A DNA stretch of 64,000 nt, taken from UBA4416 sp040389965 (lineage in GTDB: Bacteria; Bacteroidota; Bacteroidia; B-17B0; Aurantibacillaceae). Below the pieces are notes generated by a model. It ran no database searches, was not told the origin of the DNA, and saw only the letters and a list, made by a program, of their open reading frames with translations. The stretch is taken from contig JAZJZF010000014.1 of the NCBI GenBank assembly GCA_040389965.1, positions 62,001-126,000 on the forward strand, written 5' to 3'. The translations under genes and the position numbers were made by a program. Shown here one piece after another: positions 16,911 to 27,245 of the stretch; position 1 is the stretch's first letter, and every line of letters starts with the position of its first letter.

Positions 16911-18343
16911 TGAAAATTACACTAAAATTATTTTTTCTTATCCTAATAGCCATTCAGGCGCAATCTCAGCAAATTGTAATGTTTGATCATTACTTTTTTA
17001 AACCTATGGTATATAATCCTGCTTATACCGGAAATGACAGCTGCCTGAATATAATGCTGATAAACCATACACAATGGACTGGCTTTAAGGGAGGACCGCA
17101 ATATAATATCGCGAATTTTGACGGTAATTTTATAAATAAAAACACGGGACTTGGTGTCACATTAATCAGTGATAGAAAAGGCATCAACAGCCGTTTCGGC
17201 GGAAACATCTCCTATTCTTATAAATTAAAATTCAAGAATAGAATATATTTGCGACTGGGCCTTTCTGCAGGTATTGTTAATCAAAGCATCGATTATTCCA
17301 AAATCCAAACAGAGTCAGCTAACGACCCCTCTTTATTTGCAAACGTACAAAGTAAAACAACCTTCGATGTTAACGGAGGGCTGGCTTTTGTATGCAAAGA
17401 TTTTGAATTGGGAATTTCTGCCCCTCAAATCGCCAATAACAAAATTGGGTATGATGCGAACAATAACTCAAAAACGTATTATACCCAAAACAGGCAGTAC
17501 GTAAGCTCTTTAAAATATAATTTTTTAGTCTCGAAAGAAAAAAATGTGATGGTGGCACCTTTGGCATTAATTCGTTACATGCCAAACACACCACTTCAAT
17601 ATACAGGCAATGTTACCATTGACTGGAAAAATAAATTGTGGCTTGGTGTTTCGTACAAAAACAATTATGCTGTAGGAATTAACGCCGGAGTAGTATTGTT
17701 TAAACAACTGTCGGTTGGATACAACTATGATTATATTACAGGTAATCTTAATAAGTATGCAGGCCTGAGCCATGAAATTATGCTTAGTTTCAAATTTCAT
17801 AAAAAAGCAGACAGGATGAAAGCTGCCAGAGAGGAAGACAGATTATTGAAAGAAATGTCACAGAAAAATTTAAACAAAATTTTAATTGAAAATCTCATAA
17901 AAAAAATTGATGTGATACTCGATAAAGAACATATCAGTCAGGAAGAGATTTATCAGCTTTTAGAAGAGATATCCTCATTTTTTGACGAGAATTCTCCCGA
18001 CAAAAAAACACAGGAAATATTAAATAAATATTATAACGCTTTAAAACAAAATGTAAGAGAGCTTAATGTTCTGCTGAAAGGCCGTATTATTTTCACAGGC
18101 AATCCAACTATTGCCCCATACTCAAAAATAACCATTACCATTACTGACCTTGGCACTAAAAAAGTGATCGATTCGATTAAGCCATCTACCAGAGACGGTA
18201 AATATTATACTATACTAAAACCGGGAAGAAAATATTCCATTTTTGTGGAATGCGCCGGGTATCAAAATTTCCAAAAGAATTTTTCACCAGCCGGAAGCTC
18301 CGAGTCTTATGAAATGACTCAGGAAATTACAATTTTACCTTAA
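16907..18343 (+). CDS. PorP/SprF-family T9SS membrane protein with C-terminal extension
   Basis: This 478-aa protein begins with a signal peptide and the PorP/SprF hallmark HYFFKPMVYNPAYTGND, followed by an outer-membrane barrel (to about residue 300). Family members are T9SS partners of type B substrates; SprF supports secretion of SprB in Flavobacterium johnsoniae. Beyond the barrel is an unusual extension of about 175 residues: a charged, helical, probably coiled-coil linker (about 300-395) and then a small beta-sandwich-like domain (about 395-478, ending in a GYQNFQKNF segment), resembling a carboxypeptidase-regulatory/PEGA-type fold. The second PorP in this locus lacks it. Translationally coupled to the upstream adhesin. 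Confidence 0.88.
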   Translation: MMKITLKLFFLILIAIQAQSQQIVMFDHYFFKPMVYNPAYTGNDSCLNIMLINHTQWTGFKGGPQYNIANFDGNFINKNTGLGVTLISDRKGINSRFGGNISYSYKLKFKNRIYLRLGLSAGIVNQSIDYSKIQTESANDPSLFANVQSKTTFDVNGGLAFVCKDFELGISAPQIANNKIGYDANNNSKTYYTQNRQYVSSLKYNFLVSKEKNVMVAPLALIRYMPNTPLQYTGNVTIDWKNKLWLGVSYKNNYAVGINAGVVLFKQLSVGYNYDYITGNLNKYAGLSHEIMLSFKFHKKADRMKAAREEDRLLKEMSQKNLNKILIENLIKKIDVILDKEHISQEEIYQLLEEISSFFDENSPDKKTQEILNKYYNALKQNVRELNVLLKGRIIFTGNPTIAPYSKITITITDLGTKKVIDSIKPSTRDGKYYTILKPGRKYSIFVECAGYQNFQKNFSPAGSSESYEMTQEITILP

Positions 18344-18435
18344 CATTTTGCAATATCACCTCTATATTCATTTATAACTTATAATTTTAGTAACTATGCC
18401 TGGTACTATATAGTAAAATAAGGCAAAGACTTTCT

Positions 18436-21400
18436 ATGTATACACATTTACGCAAACTACTTTTTCTTTTTATAATTTCTCCTTTTTGCCTGTATGCTCA
18501 ATGTGGACCAACTACCCCTACTTTTACGGTTAATCTCACCGGTAATCCAAGTGGAACCTGGCTAAGCCCCAACGTCACGAGAAGCGATCAATGTTGCGGG
18601 CAAAATGGCGTAACCTGTATTAAATTTATCATTACCCTTGATCCTGCTGCTGCCGGAATAAGCTTTAATATAGCCTCAGGTGCGGTACCATCGGGGGCTT
18701 TGTATTATCAAATTAATTGTGGACCTCCCACAGTATTAGGAATGCCCATTTGCTTGTCGGGTGTAGGACCTCATATTCTAACATTTTGTAAACCAGGTAA
18801 TAATGCTAATACCTACGAGATAGTATCTATTCCTGCAGCAGTTGGAGGAGCAGATGTGGTTATTAATGATGGTTGCACTAAAAATATATCTGCTACGGGC
18901 TTTAATCCATCCACTGTTACATGGACATCTATTTTCCCCGGAGCTACCGGAGCTTATAATAATTACCTTTCCTGCACCAGCGGATGTTTATCCCCTACTG
19001 TTACCGCAATAGGGACGCCACCAGCCTATGTAGATTACCTGGTATGTGGGATGCCTGCATCAAATTGTAATTTTACAACTGTTTGTGATACCATCAGGGT
19101 TAGGTTTAATCCGACACTTGCTGTAAATATTATTCCTTTAAATCCTACCATTTGTTTTGGTCAGACATCTACTACTTTAACAGCCCAGGGAAGCGGAGGT
19201 ACACCCCCATATGCTTATTTGTGGAATAATGTAAACCCTTCGCAAACCATTAATGTAGGTGTTGGAACCTATAATGTTAAACTATCGGATGCTTCCGGTT
19301 GCCCGCCTGTTTTTAATTCTGTTACGGTAACAGCCTTTTCGGTAGCTATAACTGCTAATTCGGGGCAAGACCAAATCAAATGTATTCAAAATCCTTTGGC
19401 AACTTTAAATGGTACGGTTACCGGTGCAAGCGGTGGAATCTGGTCGGGAGGGAATGGTGTCTATTCGCCCAACACTATAACCCTTTCCAACATCACGTAT
19501 TCGCCCACTGCCAGTGAATTAGCGAATGGTTTTGTAAATTTATATTTAACCACAACCGGCAATGGGACATGCCCGTCCAGAATAGATACGGTCAAAATTA
19601 CATATGCAGGCTTTACAGGAGTTGCTACTCCAAGTATTACCAATGTGAGTTGCTTTGGTGGCAGTAATGGTTCAGCGACTATGAATTTAAGCGGAGGTTA
19701 TACTCCCTATTCTTATTTGTGGAATACAGCCTCCACACAAACAACTTCTACATTGAACAACCTACCAATAGGTACTTACTCTGTTATTATCCACGATGGA
19801 ATTGGTTGTACCTATCAAACAAGTGTTACAATTACTCAGCCGCCTGTTCTTGCCGTTAATGCCACTATTGCAAATGTATCCTGTTTTGGTACAAGCACAG
19901 GAACCATAGGATTAATAGCAATTGGAGGCACCGCACCTTATACCTATTCATGGAGTCCGGGAGGCCAAACCACTTCTTCTGTCACCGGATTACCGGCAGG
20001 TAATTATCCCGTAACAGTTACTGACGCAAATAACTGCCAAAAAACATATACTTATACGGTTACCCAACCTTTACCACTTAGCATTGCGTTTACTTCTACC
20101 AATGTTTCCTGTTTTAACGGTAGTAATGGTGTTGCTTCTGCCTCTGTTACCGGAGGCACAGCTTCTTATACATATAGCTGGAGTCCGGGTGGGGCTACTT
20201 CGCAAAACGTTACAGGATTACAAACCGGAAATTATACGCTTACAGTGACTGATAATTTAAACTGCATTGCCACCGGAACAATTGCCATTACACAACCGCC
20301 TGTTTTATCAATATCTACGGCTGCTATAAACGAAACCTGCAACTACCTTAACAATGGTTCTGCTTCTGTTTCGCAATCCGGAGGAACTCCTGCCTATACC
20401 TATTCATGGATGCCGGGCGGACAAACCACGGCTTCTATTTCCAACCAGGCCAGCGGCACTTATAGTGTTACGGTCACTGATAGTAAAGGATGTACTACCT
20501 CTACCCTTGCTATTATAAACGAACCAAGTCCATTAACCGTTAGTTTTGTTAACCAGGTGAATGTGAGTTGTTTTGGAGGTAACAGCGGCAGCATTGGGGC
20601 AAGCCCTGCAGGTGGAACACCTAATTATACCTACTCCTGGTCGCCGGGAGGAACAACAAATGCAACTCTTGCAAACATCCCTATAGGAACATATACAGTG
20701 AGTGTTACAGACAATCAATCCTGTGTTACCACAAATACTGTCCTTATTACCCAACCCACTAATATTATCACCACTTCAACGATTACAAATGTATCCTGTA
20801 ATGGAGGCAGCAATGGCACAATTAGTATAAGCCCCGGCGGTGGGATACCTCCTTATACCTATCTATGGGCCGTTGGCGGTCAAACCATTTCTTCTGTTAC
20901 CGGATTACCGGCAGGTAATTACCCCGTAACAGTTACTGACGCAAATAACTGCCAAAAAACATATACTTATACGGTTACCCAACCTTTACCACTTAGCATT
21001 GCGTTTACTTCTACCAATGTTTCCTGTTTTAACGGTAGTAATGGTGTTGCTTCTGCCTCTGTTACCGGAGGCACAGCTTCTTATACATATAGCTGGAGTC
21101 CGGGTGGGGCTACTTCGCAAAACGTTACAGGATTACAAACCGGAAATTATACGCTTACAGTGACTGATAATTTAAACTGCATTGCCACCGGAACAATTGC
21201 CATTACACAACCGCCTGTTTTATCAATATCTACGGCTGCTATAAACGAAACCTGCAACTACCTTAACAATGGTTCTGCTTCTGTTTCGCAATCCGGAGGA
21301 ACTCCTGCCTATACCTATTCATGGATGCCGGGCGGACAAACCACGGCTTCTATTTCCAACCAGGCCAGCGGCACTTATAGTGTTACGGTCACTGATAGTA

Positions 21401-24400
21401 AAGGATGTACTACCTCTACCCTTGCTATTATAAACGAACCAAGTCCATTAACCGTTAGTTTTGTTAACCAGGTGAATGTGAGTTGTTTTGGAGGTAACAG
21501 CGGCAGCATTGGGGCAAGCCCTGCAGGTGGAACACCTAATTATACCTACTCCTGGTCGCCGGGGGGAGCTACTACCGGCTCTGTTTTTAATATTTCGGCA
21601 GGAACTTATTCTATCACTATAAGAGATAATAATAATTGCATTGTTTCAAATAGTATCGCCATTACTCAGCCAACAGCGGCTCTTAACGTTGTAACCTCTT
21701 CAACTCCGACAAGTTGTTTTGGAGGCTCTAATGGCTCTGCATCGGCACTTGCCAATGGAGGAACAGCAACCTATACTTACAGCTGGATGCCCGGGTTAGT
21801 TAACTCACAAACTATTTCAGGCATAGGTTCAGGTACATATACGGTTACTGCAAAAGACATTATGGGATGCATGGTTAGTAATACTGTTTTCGTGAACCAG
21901 CCTTCCCCTATTTTACCGGTTACTACCAGTACAAATTCTACCTGTGGCAACCCTAATGGTATCGGTGCTGTTTCTGCAACCGGCGGCGTGGGGCCATATA
22001 CTTACCAATGGCTACCTGCAGGTGGAACAAATTCGGTTACCACGGCGGTAATTGCCGGAGTTTATTCGGTGAATGTAACAGATGCAAATAACTGTTCGCA
22101 AATACAGTTACTAAGTATTAATGATACAGGAGGGCCTAACGCGAGTATTTTTTCCACGACAAATGTAAGTTGTTTTGGCGGAAGCAATGGTTCTGCCGTT
22201 GCTAACATCATTGGTGGAATGCCTCCTTTAACCTACACCTGGTTTCCTTCCGGAGGTAATACTTCAACTGCCACAGGTTTAACTGCGGGCATTTATTATA
22301 TCATCGTAGAAGATAATAACCATTGTGTATCATCTGCTATTACAAGTCCGCAAATAAGTCAACCGCCGGCATTAAGTGAAACGATCAATACCTCAAACGT
22401 AAGTTGCTTTGCCGGATCAAATGGTTCTGCAACGGTTACTCCGGGAGGTGGCACACCCGGATATAGCCTGGCCTGGTTGCCCGGCACGGCAACAGGCTCT
22501 GTTACTACAGGATTAAGCGCAGGCACTTATTCTATACAAATTACAGATGCTAATAACTGTGTCCGTACTACCACCTATTCTATTATTCAGCCTGCAGCTG
22601 ACTTATCTGTTGCTGTGAGTAGTTCATCGGTCTCCTGCTTTAGCGGAGGCAATGGAACTGTAAATGCAAATGGATCAGGAGGAACAGCTCCTTATAATTA
22701 CCACTGGATGCCGGGGAATTTTAACAGCCAGTCTATTTCTAATTTAACTGCCGGAGTTTATAGCGTAACCCTAACGGATAGTAAAAATTGCTCTAAAAGT
22801 GCTACCGTTACTGTTATTGAACCAGCTCCAATTGTGCTAACCACCTCGGCTGTTAACTCGGATTGTGGTGCTGCCAACGGGCAGGCTTCTGTTACTGCTA
22901 CAGGTGGGAACGGATCTTATAGTTATTTGTGGGCACCTGCCGGCGGAACTAATCCTAACGCAATGGGCTTATTAGCAGGAACGTATAGCATTCAGGTAAC
23001 TGACCTAAATAGTTGTGTGGCTAATGCTATACAAAGTGTTGGAGATAACCCAGGGCCAACAGTATCTATTGTTTCTACTACCAGCATAAGTTGTTACGGC
23101 GGCTCTAATGGAACAGCTACTGCAGGTGTAGCGGGTGGCACAGGGCCATTTACATACACATGGTCGCCATCCGGAGGCAATAATCCTACTGCTACCGGAC
23201 TTACTATTGGCTCATACACAGTTTCCATAACAGCCGGAAACGGGTGTCTGACAAGTGCAACAAGCCCTTTTATTACCCAAGCTTCATCGGTTTTCGGATC
23301 TATTGCAACTTCCAATGTCAGTTGCTTTGCAGGATCAAATGGTTCTGCAACGGTTACTCCGGGAGGTGGCACACCCGGTTATACCTATTTATGGTTGCCC
23401 GGTTTAACAACCGGCCCGGTAGTTAATGGCTTAAGTGCGGGCAATTATTCAGTTCAAATTACGGACGCCCATAACTGCATACAAACGGTTCTTTATTCTA
23501 TTTCACAGCCTACAACTGCACTCACTGCTATGGCTAGCTCTTCAGCAGCATCCTGTTTTGGTGGCAACAATGGCACAGCAACTGTTACTCCGGCCGGAGG
23601 TACAGCTCCCTATAATTATAACTGGCTGCCCATGAATGTCAACAACCCGGTTATTGGCGGGCTTTCAACCGGAGTATATAGTGTTAATATCACAGATGTA
23701 AAAAACTGTATAACTTCTACCACCGTTTTAGTTTCTCAACCTTTGCAGCCGCTTTCTGCTACAGCTAATAGTGTTCCCACAAGTTGTTCAGGAGGTTCTA
23801 ACGGCACAGCAACCGTTACCCCGGCCGGAGGAACGGCAGGTTATACTTATCAATGGACTCCCACAGGCGGAAGCGGACAAACGGCGGCGGGATTAGCACA
23901 GGGTAGCTATATCGTACTGGTAAAGGATGCTAACAATTGCCAAACAAATGTTTCTATTATTGTGTCCTCGCCAACTCCTGTTACTGCAACGTTAGCTGTC
24001 ATTAACCCTGCCTGTGGCCTGGCAAATGGTTCTATTACTTCCCAGGTTAGCGGAGGAATTGGCCCTTACACTTATACATGGAGCCCTGGAAACAGCAATA
24101 ACCCTGCTATTGGAAGCTTATTACCGGGAATATATACTTTTAATACTTCTGATTCTTTTGGTTGTATAAAAACGTTAACAACTAGTCTGGTTAATATTAA
24201 CGGCGCGCAACCTTCTTTGGTTTCAACATCAAATGTTTTATGTTCTGGTGGAAATAATGGCGCCGCAACCATTACGATTAGCCAGGGAACACTGCCATAT
24301 ACCATAAACTGGCAGCCATTTGGTGGAAACGCTGTAACAGCTAATCAACTTACAGCGGGAATATATACGGCAAACGTAACCGATGGCAGAGGTTGCCTGA

Positions 24401-26184
24401 GTACCATTACAGCTACTGTTACAGAACCAAATCCTGTATCCGTTTCCATAAATACCATTGTAAATGTTTCTTGTTTCAATGGCAATAACGGTCTTATTAC
24501 TGTTACAGCATCGGGCGGTACGCCTGGTTATACCTATTCCTGGAATACTTCCGGAACAGGCCAGACAATCAATAATTTATCTGCCGGTAATTATACGGTA
24601 ACTGTAACAGACTCTCATTTTTGCCCTAAAAGCATTTCCATGAATGTAAGTCAGCCAACGCTTCTGACTTCAACCATCACAGGAGTTACCAATCCTTTAT
24701 GTTTTAACGGAACCGGAAATGCTTCTGTTTTAGTTGCCGGGGGTACCGCACCCTACACTTATACGTGGACCAGTAATCCGTCTCAATCCGGAAGTACCGC
24801 AACAGGCTTAGGAAGCGGAACATATAATGTATTTATTAAAGATGCCAATGGCTGCACGAATACCCGTTCTGTAACATTAACCCAACCTGCACAGATCATT
24901 ACAACCGCAGGCTTAAATGACACTATTTGTATTAATCAGGCAGGCCTGGTAACAGCAACTGCAACAGGCGGACAAGGTAACTATTATTATGCATGGCAGC
25001 CTTTAGGCGTTATTAATTCAGGGACATTAAACATTAACCCGGCTACTGTAACAACAAATTACACGGTTGTTGCTTACGACCAAAATGGTTGTCCCGGAAC
25101 TTCAGATACCGTAAGAGCAGTTGTTTATAGTTTAAACGCGGCAAATATTAACGCGATTGCCTATTCACCCATTTGTCCGGGTCAGGGAACCACTATTTAC
25201 GCCACAACAACCGGCATTACAGGACCTCTAACCTATTCATGGAATAATAACTTAGGAAACGGACCAGGTGCTTTTGTTGTTATCCCTGCCCAACCTACTA
25301 CCTATATAGTAACGGTAACCAACTCCTGCGGTGCATCTATTACAGATTCTGTAAGGGTGTTATTTAATCCCCCGCCCACTGTTTCTGTTGTATCAAACGG
25401 TGCTTTAGTATGTGTTCCGGGAAGTATCAATTTCTTTGACAATTCTGTTTCGGGAAACAGTAATGATCCTATCACAAACTGGTCGTGGAATTTTGGGGAT
25501 GGAAATACTTCCTCCAGCCCTAATCCAAGCCACTATTATAACACTCCGGGAACTTACTCCGTAAGCGTTACAGTTACAACAAATGGTGGCTGTACTAATA
25601 ATAATGCATCGTCACCTTTTGTAGTCAATGCCTACCCCTATCCTAACGCCGCATTTACCGTAAACTCAACGTTACTGAATATCCCCTACGATGTTTTAAG
25701 CTGTCATAATCAGTCAACAGGTGCCGTTAGCTATAACTGGAACTTTGGGGATGGGGGTACATCCACCTTAACCGACCCAACGCACAGTTATGTAAGTGTA
25801 GGAAGTTTTGAAATACAACTCATTGCTACATCCCCGCATGGTTGTACCGATACAGCTTATGTATCTGTTATAACCGATGCCGATGTGGTGTTTCCTAATG
25901 CGTTTACGCCAAATGCCAGTGGTGCTAATGGTGGTTATTATATTCCGGGAAGCCTCGATAATGACATATTTTTCCCTTATACTTCGGGCGTAGTAGAATA
26001 TAAATTTCAAACGTTTAACCGGTGGGGAGAACTTATATTTGAAACAGAGGACATTAAACAAGGTTGGGATGGATACTACAGAGGTAAAATATGCCAGGTT
26101 GGTGTGTATATTTGGAAAGCTTATGTGAAATTAAATAATGGCAAAGTGTTTAATAAAACAGGAGATGTGACTTTGCTCAGATAA
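18436..26184 (+). CDS. Giant SprB-repeat T9SS type B adhesin
   Basis: This 2582-aa surface protein has a signal peptide (MYTHLRKLLFLFIISPFCLY, then AQ), a Cys-rich N-terminal region without a known domain (about residues 23-390), then about 23 clear SprB repeats plus two weaker ones (about 230-300 and 400-2240). Each is about 76 residues with the pattern NVSCFGGSNGSA...GGTPxYTYSWxPGG...GTYxVTVTDxNxC. Two PKD domains follow (NFGDG at about 2355 and 2435), then the gliding-associated C-terminal sorting domain (about 2485-2582, NAFTPNASG... FNRWGELIFET). SprB-type adhesins move on the cell surface and drive gliding or attachment; gliding itself is not proven here. The array holds a 641-bp perfect direct repeat. 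The sprF-like gene follows after 7 bp. Confidence 0.93.
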   Translation: MYTHLRKLLFLFIISPFCLYAQCGPTTPTFTVNLTGNPSGTWLSPNVTRSDQCCGQNGVTCIKFIITLDPAAAGISFNIASGAVPSGALYYQINCGPPTVLGMPICLSGVGPHILTFCKPGNNANTYEIVSIPAAVGGADVVINDGCTKNISATGFNPSTVTWTSIFPGATGAYNNYLSCTSGCLSPTVTAIGTPPAYVDYLVCGMPASNCNFTTVCDTIRVRFNPTLAVNIIPLNPTICFGQTSTTLTAQGSGGTPPYAYLWNNVNPSQTINVGVGTYNVKLSDASGCPPVFNSVTVTAFSVAITANSGQDQIKCIQNPLATLNGTVTGASGGIWSGGNGVYSPNTITLSNITYSPTASELANGFVNLYLTTTGNGTCPSRIDTVKITYAGFTGVATPSITNVSCFGGSNGSATMNLSGGYTPYSYLWNTASTQTTSTLNNLPIGTYSVIIHDGIGCTYQTSVTITQPPVLAVNATIANVSCFGTSTGTIGLIAIGGTAPYTYSWSPGGQTTSSVTGLPAGNYPVTVTDANNCQKTYTYTVTQPLPLSIAFTSTNVSCFNGSNGVASASVTGGTASYTYSWSPGGATSQNVTGLQTGNYTLTVTDNLNCIATGTIAITQPPVLSISTAAINETCNYLNNGSASVSQSGGTPAYTYSWMPGGQTTASISNQASGTYSVTVTDSKGCTTSTLAIINEPSPLTVSFVNQVNVSCFGGNSGSIGASPAGGTPNYTYSWSPGGTTNATLANIPIGTYTVSVTDNQSCVTTNTVLITQPTNIITTSTITNVSCNGGSNGTISISPGGGIPPYTYLWAVGGQTISSVTGLPAGNYPVTVTDANNCQKTYTYTVTQPLPLSIAFTSTNVSCFNGSNGVASASVTGGTASYTYSWSPGGATSQNVTGLQTGNYTLTVTDNLNCIATGTIAITQPPVLSISTAAINETCNYLNNGSASVSQSGGTPAYTYSWMPGGQTTASISNQASGTYSVTVTDSKGCTTSTLAIINEPSPLTVSFVNQVNVSCFGGNSGSIGASPAGGTPNYTYSWSPGGATTGSVFNISAGTYSITIRDNNNCIVSNSIAITQPTAALNVVTSSTPTSCFGGSNGSASALANGGTATYTYSWMPGLVNSQTISGIGSGTYTVTAKDIMGCMVSNTVFVNQPSPILPVTTSTNSTCGNPNGIGAVSATGGVGPYTYQWLPAGGTNSVTTAVIAGVYSVNVTDANNCSQIQLLSINDTGGPNASIFSTTNVSCFGGSNGSAVANIIGGMPPLTYTWFPSGGNTSTATGLTAGIYYIIVEDNNHCVSSAITSPQISQPPALSETINTSNVSCFAGSNGSATVTPGGGTPGYSLAWLPGTATGSVTTGLSAGTYSIQITDANNCVRTTTYSIIQPAADLSVAVSSSSVSCFSGGNGTVNANGSGGTAPYNYHWMPGNFNSQSISNLTAGVYSVTLTDSKNCSKSATVTVIEPAPIVLTTSAVNSDCGAANGQASVTATGGNGSYSYLWAPAGGTNPNAMGLLAGTYSIQVTDLNSCVANAIQSVGDNPGPTVSIVSTTSISCYGGSNGTATAGVAGGTGPFTYTWSPSGGNNPTATGLTIGSYTVSITAGNGCLTSATSPFITQASSVFGSIATSNVSCFAGSNGSATVTPGGGTPGYTYLWLPGLTTGPVVNGLSAGNYSVQITDAHNCIQTVLYSISQPTTALTAMASSSAASCFGGNNGTATVTPAGGTAPYNYNWLPMNVNNPVIGGLSTGVYSVNITDVKNCITSTTVLVSQPLQPLSATANSVPTSCSGGSNGTATVTPAGGTAGYTYQWTPTGGSGQTAAGLAQGSYIVLVKDANNCQTNVSIIVSSPTPVTATLAVINPACGLANGSITSQVSGGIGPYTYTWSPGNSNNPAIGSLLPGIYTFNTSDSFGCIKTLTTSLVNINGAQPSLVSTSNVLCSGGNNGAATITISQGTLPYTINWQPFGGNAVTANQLTAGIYTANVTDGRGCLSTITATVTEPNPVSVSINTIVNVSCFNGNNGLITVTASGGTPGYTYSWNTSGTGQTINNLSAGNYTVTVTDSHFCPKSISMNVSQPTLLTSTITGVTNPLCFNGTGNASVLVAGGTAPYTYTWTSNPSQSGSTATGLGSGTYNVFIKDANGCTNTRSVTLTQPAQIITTAGLNDTICINQAGLVTATATGGQGNYYYAWQPLGVINSGTLNINPATVTTNYTVVAYDQNGCPGTSDTVRAVVYSLNAANINAIAYSPICPGQGTTIYATTTGITGPLTYSWNNNLGNGPGAFVVIPAQPTTYIVTVTNSCGASITDSVRVLFNPPPTVSVVSNGALVCVPGSINFFDNSVSGNSNDPITNWSWNFGDGNTSSSPNPSHYYNTPGTYSVSVTVTTNGGCTNNNASSPFVVNAYPYPNAAFTVNSTLLNIPYDVLSCHNQSTGAVSYNWNFGDGGTSTLTDPTHSYVSVGSFEIQLIATSPHGCTDTAYVSVITDADVVFPNAFTPNASGANGGYYIPGSLDNDIFFPYTSGVVEYKFQTFNRWGELIFETEDIKQGWDGYYRGKICQVGVYIWKAYVKLNNGKVFNKTGDVTLLR
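20008..20648 (+). repeat. 641-bp perfect direct repeat in the adhesin gene, copy A
   Basis: By line-by-line comparison it is identical to 20923-21563, 915 bp (305 codons) downstream. Upstream, similarity continues with scattered single differences (19973, 19983, 20007); downstream, identity stops sharply at 20649. Confidence 0.93.
20923..21563 (+). repeat. 641-bp perfect direct repeat in the adhesin gene, copy B
   Basis: Identical to 20008-20648. The two copies are separated by 274 bp that encode parts of other SprB repeats, so the unit behaves like a 915-bp tandem duplication in which part has diverged or been converted. Confidence 0.93.
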
Positions 26185-26191
26185 ACTTAAA

Positions 26192-27205
26192 ATGCAGAAT
26201 CTATATAAAATTGTTATACTATTATTATTTCTTCAAACTAAGGCTACCTATGGCCAGGATATGCATTTTACACAATTTTATGCAGCCCCTTTATACCTAA
26301 ACCCTGCTTTTAGCGGGGCTAACGTATGCTCAAGGATGACCCTGGTTTATAGGAATCAATGGCCAGGGGTGAAACAGGCCTATCAATCCTATTTATTGTC
26401 TTTAGACCACTTTTTCACGAAACAAAATTTAGGAATGGGCCTATTATGTGGCGTAGATAATGCAGGTACGGGAGGTTTAAGAACAACTATTATTCACCCT
26501 TCATTCGCATACGAAATAAAAATAAATAAATTTCTCGCTGTCCGTCTTGGAATCCAACCGGGAGTTACCATAAAGAGCATTAATTTCGAAAAATTAGTAT
26601 TTGGCGACCAGTTAGCACGGGGAGGAAATACAGGCGCCAGTTCTGTTACAACCGTTGAAAAACCAACTCAAAACAAAGCTTTTTTTGATATTGGAACCGG
26701 AGCACTGATTTATACATCAAAACTATGGCTGGGTGTTTCGTTCTTTCATTTGAACAGGCCTAACGAATCTTTTTATGAACTGGATAATGTTGTTTTACCT
26801 ATCAGGTATAGTGTACACGGAGGAACAAAGTTTTATCTAAATGAAGATGAAAAAGATCCTGCACTTAAGAAATCGGTTTCAATAGTGGCGCATTACAGAG
26901 GACAGGGCAAATTCGATCAGTTTGACCTCGGAGTATATTACAGCCAATCGGTCATGACTTTTGGGCTATGGTACAGGGGAATTCCGGGACTTAAATCTTA
27001 TAAAGCACAATACAGAAATGACGATGCCGTTGCTGCTGTTATCGGGTTTCAAAAAGACAGGTTAAACATTGGATATAGTTATGACATCACCATTTCACAA
27101 TTACAAGGATTGACACAGGGAGCTCATGAAATTACATTATCTTATCAATTCTGTAAGAAAAAAACTAAAACCAAACGCGTACTGATCTCCTGTCCTAAAT
27201 TTTAG
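26192..27205 (+). CDS. PorP/SprF-family T9SS membrane protein
   Basis: A 337-aa protein of ordinary family length with a signal peptide (MQNLYKIVILLLFLQTKATYGQ) and the hallmark DMHFTQFYAAPLYLNPAFSGA, followed by beta-barrel strands to the C-terminus. It starts 7 bp after the giant SprB-like adhesin, the same order as sprB followed by sprF in gliding bacteroidetes, so its expected job is to export or anchor that adhesin. It has no C-terminal extension, unlike the paralogue upstream. A strong terminator ends the locus. Confidence 0.92.
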   Translation: MQNLYKIVILLLFLQTKATYGQDMHFTQFYAAPLYLNPAFSGANVCSRMTLVYRNQWPGVKQAYQSYLLSLDHFFTKQNLGMGLLCGVDNAGTGGLRTTIIHPSFAYEIKINKFLAVRLGIQPGVTIKSINFEKLVFGDQLARGGNTGASSVTTVEKPTQNKAFFDIGTGALIYTSKLWLGVSFFHLNRPNESFYELDNVVLPIRYSVHGGTKFYLNEDEKDPALKKSVSIVAHYRGQGKFDQFDLGVYYSQSVMTFGLWYRGIPGLKSYKAQYRNDDAVAAVIGFQKDRLNIGYSYDITISQLQGLTQGAHEITLSYQFCKKKTKTKRVLISCPKF

Positions 27206-27245
27206 GTAAAAAATCAGACATTTTCCTATAAGAGATCTATGATAA

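Noticed and set aside
18436..26184. Regularly spaced repeats that might look like a CRISPR array
   Set aside because: The repeats are in frame, about 228 bp long, variable in sequence and encode SprB repeats; no 25-40-bp constant repeat with unique spacers and no cas genes are present.
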